From contig CAMYZO010000004.1 in assembly GCA_947303855.1 (NCBI GenBank), positions 1 to 64,000 on the forward strand: a DNA stretch of 64,000 nt. The letters run 5' to 3'. This document shows, piece after piece, positions 59,401-64,000 of this stretch (positions are counted from its first letter, which is position 1; each line of letters starts with the position of its first letter). The DNA comes from an uncultured Prevotellaceae bacterium. GTDB lineage: Bacteria; Bacteroidota; Bacteroidia; Bacteroidales; Bacteroidaceae. The translations under genes were made by a program, and so were the position numbers. The notes under the pieces were generated by a model. It searched no databases, was not told the DNA's origin, and saw only the letters and a program-made list of their open reading frames with translations.

Positions 59401-61713
59401 ATGAGGAAATACGTATTCGCCCTGCTCATGGCGGCACTCCAGACGGCTGTCTGTGCCCAGACCTACAACCAGATAGACCAGATGGGCAACGTCACGCAGC
59501 GCGACGAGAGGAACAACGGCAACTTCAACCCACACAACAACGATACCACCAAGAACAACAAGGAGATTCCCCGGGGCATCCATGTGTGGACCATCGACCG
59601 CAAGTTCGGCGACGTCAGGCCCGTAGCCGTCGATACCATGCCCCACCTCTTTATGAACACCACGCTCAACACCGGCGTCTACGGCGAATACAACACCACG
59701 GGCAACAACTACACCGCCCGCCTCAACCGCATCGTTATAGACCGCCCGGAACCCCAGCAGTTCATGTTCACCGAGGCCTACAGCTACGTCAACAAAGCAC
59801 CCGACCAGCTGCACTTCACCAACACGCTGTCGCCCATCACCAACCTGTCGTACGACAACTGCGGCGACAAGCAGTACGGCGAAGACCACCTGCAGGCCAA
59901 GTTCGCCGTCAACGCCGGCAAGCGCATCGGCCTGGGCTTCGACCTCAACTATGCCTACGCCCGCGGCTATTTCGCCAACCAGGCGGCATCTCATTTTGCC
60001 GGCACCTTCTATGGCTCCTACCTGGGCGACAAGTACAACATGCACCTCATGTTCTCGACCTATCACCAGAAAGCGGCTGAGAACGGCGGCATCACTAACG
60101 ACGAATACATATCGCACCCGGAAGCCCAGGAGACCACCTACAGCGAGAACGAGATTCCCACGGTGCTCAGCAGCAACTGGAACCGCAACGACAACCTCCA
60201 CGCCTTCCTCTCCCACCGCTACAACCTGGGCTTCTACCGCATGGAGAAGATGACCGAGGAGGAAATGAAGGCCCGCCAGTTTGCCAAGGAGTCGAAGAAG
60301 GAGAACCAGGAGAAGAAAGACCTGAAGGAGGGCAAGAAGCCCGAGGAGACCTTCAAGGGACGCCCCAAGGATGCCGCCGTCGCCGGCAAGGAGCCGCCAC
60401 GCCAGAAGCCCGACGCCCCCGACACCACCCGCATCCAGGTGGACACACCCGAGAAGATGGACAGCCTGCTGGCCCTCAGCCGGAAGGACAGCCTGGAGAA
60501 CGACTCCACGATGAAGCGTGTCTTCGTCCCCGTCACCAGCTTCATCCATACCGCCGAGATGGACAGCTACGACCGCACCTACCTGGCCTACGGCTCGCCC
60601 ACCGACTACTACGCCAACACCTATTTCTATAAAGAGAATACCGGCACCCGCGACTCCCTCGACGACAAGACCCGCCACTTCAGGATTAAGAACACCGTGG
60701 CGCTGGCCCTGCTCGAAGGGTTCAACAAATGGGCAAAGTCGGGACTGAAGCTCTTTGCTACCCACGAGCTGCGATCGTTCAGCATGTATGAGCTGCAAGA
60801 CGCGCTCCCCGTCATGCAGCGGGTGAGCGAGAGCAACATCAGCATCGGCGGACAGCTTATCAAGAGCCAGGGGAAGACCTTCCACTACAACGCCCTGGGC
60901 GAACTGTGGATGGTGGGCGAGGATGCCGGACAGCTGAAGGCCAGCTTCAATACCGACCTGAACTTCCCCCTCTTCGGCGACACCCTCACGCTGGCTGCCC
61001 ATGCCCACTTCTACCGCCTTCACCCCACCTACTACCAGCGCCACTACCACTCCAAGCACCTGTGGTGGGACAACGACGACCTGAGCAAGGAGACGCACAC
61101 CCGCATAGAGGGCGTCTTCAGCTACCGCAAGACGAAGACCAGCCTGCGCGTGGCCGTCGAGGAGATACAGAACTACACCTACCTGGGCATGAGCTATGTC
61201 TACTCCACCACAGCCCGCAAGTCAATGACTGCCGGCATCTACCAGCAGGGCAGCAACATCAACGTGCTCACCGCACAGCTCATGCAGAACTTCAAGCTGG
61301 GACCCCTCCACTGGGAGAACGTGGTGACCTACCAGAACAGCAGCAGCCCCTCGGTGCTGCCCGTCCCCACGCTGAACGTCTTTACAAACCTCTACTTAGG
61401 ATTCAAGATTGCCAAGGTGCTGAGCGTCGAGCTGGGTGCCGACGCCACCTACTTCACCGAGTACGAGGCCCCCGACTTCTGTCCGCAGCTGAACCAGTTT
61501 GCCATCCAGCAGAACGACGACAGCCGCATCAAGCTGGGCAACTACCCCTTCATCGACGTCTATGCCAACATGCACCTGAAGCGCGCCCGCTTCTTCGTCA
61601 TGATGACCAATGCCGCCAACGGCTCGTTCAACCGCATGGCCTTCCTCGCCCCCCACTACCCCACCGACGGCTCTGTGCTGCGCATGGGCGTGTCGTGGAA
61701 CTTCTTCAACTAA
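59401..61713 (+). CDS. Putative porin (outer-membrane beta-barrel)
   Basis: Signal peptide; 770 aa beta-rich ORF; C-terminal LRMGVSWNFFN aromatic terminus. Confidence 0.8.
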   Translation: MRKYVFALLMAALQTAVCAQTYNQIDQMGNVTQRDERNNGNFNPHNNDTTKNNKEIPRGIHVWTIDRKFGDVRPVAVDTMPHLFMNTTLNTGVYGEYNTTGNNYTARLNRIVIDRPEPQQFMFTEAYSYVNKAPDQLHFTNTLSPITNLSYDNCGDKQYGEDHLQAKFAVNAGKRIGLGFDLNYAYARGYFANQAASHFAGTFYGSYLGDKYNMHLMFSTYHQKAAENGGITNDEYISHPEAQETTYSENEIPTVLSSNWNRNDNLHAFLSHRYNLGFYRMEKMTEEEMKARQFAKESKKENQEKKDLKEGKKPEETFKGRPKDAAVAGKEPPRQKPDAPDTTRIQVDTPEKMDSLLALSRKDSLENDSTMKRVFVPVTSFIHTAEMDSYDRTYLAYGSPTDYYANTYFYKENTGTRDSLDDKTRHFRIKNTVALALLEGFNKWAKSGLKLFATHELRSFSMYELQDALPVMQRVSESNISIGGQLIKSQGKTFHYNALGELWMVGEDAGQLKASFNTDLNFPLFGDTLTLAAHAHFYRLHPTYYQRHYHSKHLWWDNDDLSKETHTRIEGVFSYRKTKTSLRVAVEEIQNYTYLGMSYVYSTTARKSMTAGIYQQGSNINVLTAQLMQNFKLGPLHWENVVTYQNSSSPSVLPVPTLNVFTNLYLGFKIAKVLSVELGADATYFTEYEAPDFCPQLNQFAIQQNDDSRIKLGNYPFIDVYANMHLKRARFFVMMTNAANGSFNRMAFLAPHYPTDGSVLRMGVSWNFFN

Positions 61714-62621
61714 AGCAGCAGGCCGGCGGTCACCGCCAGACCGTAGACGAAGATATTGCGCGCTGTCTCTCCCAAACAGAGATTCAGCGCCTTTCCTTTG
61801 TTCAGGCGCTTCATCTTCAGGTAGGTAAACACGTGCAGCACCAGATAGATGAGCGGCAGGACAAAGGCCAGCACATGACCGTTCAGCCAGAACACGAGCC
61901 CCGTCAGGCAGGCAACGATGCCCACACCCAGGTATAGCGCCAGACTGGCAGCATCGCCGATGCGCACCACCAGCGTCATCTTGCCCGCCGCCCGGTCGTT
62001 GTCGCGGTCGCGGAAGTTGTTCACCAGCAGCAGACCGTCAATCACCAGTCCGCAGGCCAGCGAGGCCAGCAGCACCTGCCATGTACAGGTGTGCAGCTGA
62101 ACGTAATACGTAATGCACACGGGCACAAGGCCGAAAAACACTATCACCAGCACGTCGCCAAGTCCCATGTATGAGAAGTGGGTGGTGTAGAGGAAGCAGA
62201 ACACCACGCACAGCGCGCCGATAAGTATCATCTCCAGACCGCCATAAAAAACCAGGGGCAGCCCCACGACGCAGGCCAGACAGGTGGTCAGGGCTATGGC
62301 ACGCTTCATGGAGTCGAGCTTTACCCACCCCTGGGCACAGGCCCTGCGGGGCCCAAGACGCGTCTCCACGTCGTCGTTGCCGTTGGCAAAGTCAAAGAAA
62401 TCGTTGATGAAGTTGGCGTCTATCTGCATCAGGAAGGCAAAAAGCAGACACAGGACGGCGGCCGTCCACTTGAAGGTTCCTGCCACATAGTCCTGCGCAT
62501 CACGCCATGCCAGCGCCACGCCAATCATGACGGGCACGGCAGCCCCCGTCAGCGTCTTCGGACGCGCTGCCAGCAGCCACGCCTTCGCGCTGTCAGTCCG
62601 TACTTTTTCGCTATCACTCAT
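61710..62621 (-). CDS. menA: 1,4-dihydroxy-2-naphthoate polyprenyltransferase
   Basis: AWLLAARPKTLTGAAVPVMIG; NFINDFFDFANGNDD; LVNNFRDRDNDRAAGKMTLVVRIG. Confidence 0.94.
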   Translation of the reverse strand: MSDSEKVRTDSAKAWLLAARPKTLTGAAVPVMIGVALAWRDAQDYVAGTFKWTAAVLCLLFAFLMQIDANFINDFFDFANGNDDVETRLGPRRACAQGWVKLDSMKRAIALTTCLACVVGLPLVFYGGLEMILIGALCVVFCFLYTTHFSYMGLGDVLVIVFFGLVPVCITYYVQLHTCTWQVLLASLACGLVIDGLLLVNNFRDRDNDRAAGKMTLVVRIGDAASLALYLGVGIVACLTGLVFWLNGHVLAFVLPLIYLVLHVFTYLKMKRLNKGKALNLCLGETARNIFVYGLAVTAGLLL

Positions 62622-62778
62622 GTCTCTCTCCGTTTTTCATTTGCAAAAGTAAGCAGAATTTTGCATATCAGCAAGAATATTGCCGTGAAAATTATCAAAT
62701 TCACCGCAAGCCTTGCGAAGATTTGCAGGTTACATAAATCTTTGCTATCTTTGCACAAAAATTAAGTTAGAGCAACAC

Positions 62779-63201
62779 ATGATAAACAACGAAGCATTGC
62801 TGGACTTTGGCCAGATAGAAGACAGGTCGAAAGGTATCATTAAGGTGATAGGCGTTGGCGGTGGCGGCTGTAATGCGGTGCGCAACATGTACAACGAGGA
62901 CATACAGGGGGTGACGCTGGCCGTCTGCAACACAGATAGCAAGTCGCTGGCACCGTCGCCAGTGCCCCGCAAGATCATGCTGGGCGAGGGCCTCGGAGCT
63001 GGTGGCGACCCCGCAGTGGGACGCTCCGAGGCCGAGAAGAACATCGACGACATCAGACAACTGCTGAGCGACGGCACGAAGATGGTGTTCGTCACCGCCA
63101 GCATGGGCGGTGGCACCGGCACGGCCATGGGACGTGCCAGGGCGCACCCGGATTTTTCCGTGGAACTCTGCTGCCATGACACACGGCAGCAGAGCTTATG
63201 A
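62779..63201 (+). pseudogene. ftsZ: FtsZ-like protein, truncated after the tubulin signature
   Basis: IIKVIGVGGGGCNAVRNMY, CNTDSKSLAPSPVP, DGTKMVFVTASMGGGTGT, then unrelated MGRARAHPDFSVELCCHDTRQQSL and stop. Confidence 0.82.
63166..63194. repeat. 10-bp perfect stem hairpin at the ftsZ homology break
   Basis: CTCTGCTGCC-atgacacac-GGCAGCAGAG. Confidence 0.9.
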
Positions 63202-63297
63202 GTGTTAACATCGGCAAGGTACTCTGGTGACTCATCCGCGTCAATGAGTATCTGGCACTCGGAGAATCAGAAACGCTGTATAGGATTTTTCGTGAAA

Positions 63298-63381
63298 AAG
63301 GGTGACAGGGTGACAGAACGCCCAGCCACAAAGGGTTTGCACCCTTTTTAGAGGGTGTCAGGGGTGACAGAAGGGTGACAG
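63298..63381. repeat. Left ~85-bp inverted repeat built of GGGTGACAG-like units
   Basis: AAAGGGTGACAGGGTGACAGAACGCC...GTTTGCACCCTTTTTAGAGGGTGTCAGGGGTGACAGAAGGGTGACAG. Confidence 0.93.
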
Positions 63382-63755
63382 TGACCTCCCCTGACCCCTC
63401 CTGTAGGAGGGGGATGATTACAAAGCAAGCCCTTCGGTACTATCTGTCCTCCCCCCTATAGGGGGAGTTCTCCGCGAGCGAAGCGACCGGAGGTCGAGCG
63501 AGAGGGGGTCATAGGTGGTGGCGGTAATCAAAAACAAGGAGTGGGATCATGCGAACGGAAGGACGGCAACGCCATGACACGAGCCTCCACGCTGCTGAAT
63601 TCTCGAGAGAATTTGAGCGTTAGAAGCCGTCACAGATGTGAGAGGCGGCACTTGGCGGATGAATTCTCTCGAGAATTCACGGGAAATAGCGCCCTTTGGA
63701 ACTGCAACATGAGGAACGACAATCCCGTGAGGCTGTCTTTCTATGGTATTACAGC

Positions 63756-63840
63756 CTGTCACCCTTCTGTCACCCCTGACACCCTCCGAAAAGGGTGCAA
63801 ACGCCCTGTACATCGGCGTTTTGTCACCCTGTCACCCTTT
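63756..63840. repeat. Right ~85-bp inverted repeat (reverse complement of left copy, diverged in middle)
   Basis: Reverse complement AAAGGGTGACAGGGTGACAAAACGCC...GTTTGCACCCTTTTCGGAGGGTGTCAGGGGTGACAGAAGGGTGACAG. Confidence 0.93.
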
Positions 63841-64000
63841 AAATACTTTTTTCCTATATACGCATGCGCAAAAGTATGGTCCACACTGCTTTCGGACACA
63901 TTTCACCACCATTTCGCCTGTCTGTCCGACATTCCCGTCATTGTCCGAACAAGGTAGCCACTATTCAGCCCAATTATTTGGATTGGGGCATGAAATCGTA

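Noticed and set aside
59365-61098. 577-aa minus-strand ORF opposite the putative porin
   Set aside because: Low-complexity V/G/L shadow ORF.
63547-63957. ORFs of 88-138 aa inside the inverted-repeat element
   Set aside because: They run through palindromes and inverted repeats, with no domain-like sequence; likely chance ORFs.

Overview
This window looks like a Bacteroidales (Prevotella-like) chromosome segment: many TAnnTTTG -7 promoter elements, no obvious Shine-Dalgarno reliance, and Bacteroidetes-type gene families. Most of it is housekeeping sequence: KDO synthesis (kdsA end, kdsD), a hybrid two-component-like regulator plus cardiolipin synthase, radA, queC, pgk, recJ, recQ, ispE, serA/serC, glnS, GDP-mannose/GDP-fucose synthesis, DPP-IV, rpoZ/bamD, uvrB, menA, two PL9-like pectate lyases and one PL1-like pectate lyase. 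The accessory material sits in two places. (1) About 9.4-15.5 kb, an AT-richer island between an ABC-type substrate-binding lipoprotein gene and radA. It holds a DUF234-type ATPase/PD-(D/E)XK gene bracketed by two related palindromes, a lipoprotein with a long nested-hairpin leader, a putative small RNA, an orphan nuclease-like ORF with its own structured leader and short upstream ORF, a RhuM gene containing a 35-bp perfect palindrome, and an AlbA_2-like gene fragment. (2) About 63.1-64.0 kb, where an ftsZ-like gene loses homology abruptly and is followed by a non-coding element with ~85-bp inverted repeats. The regulator at 1200-4955 appears to lack the kinase ATPase domain, the phospho-accepting His and the receiver Asp. 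No rRNA, tRNA or CRISPR array was recognised. All family calls come from reading motifs by eye; no database search was run.
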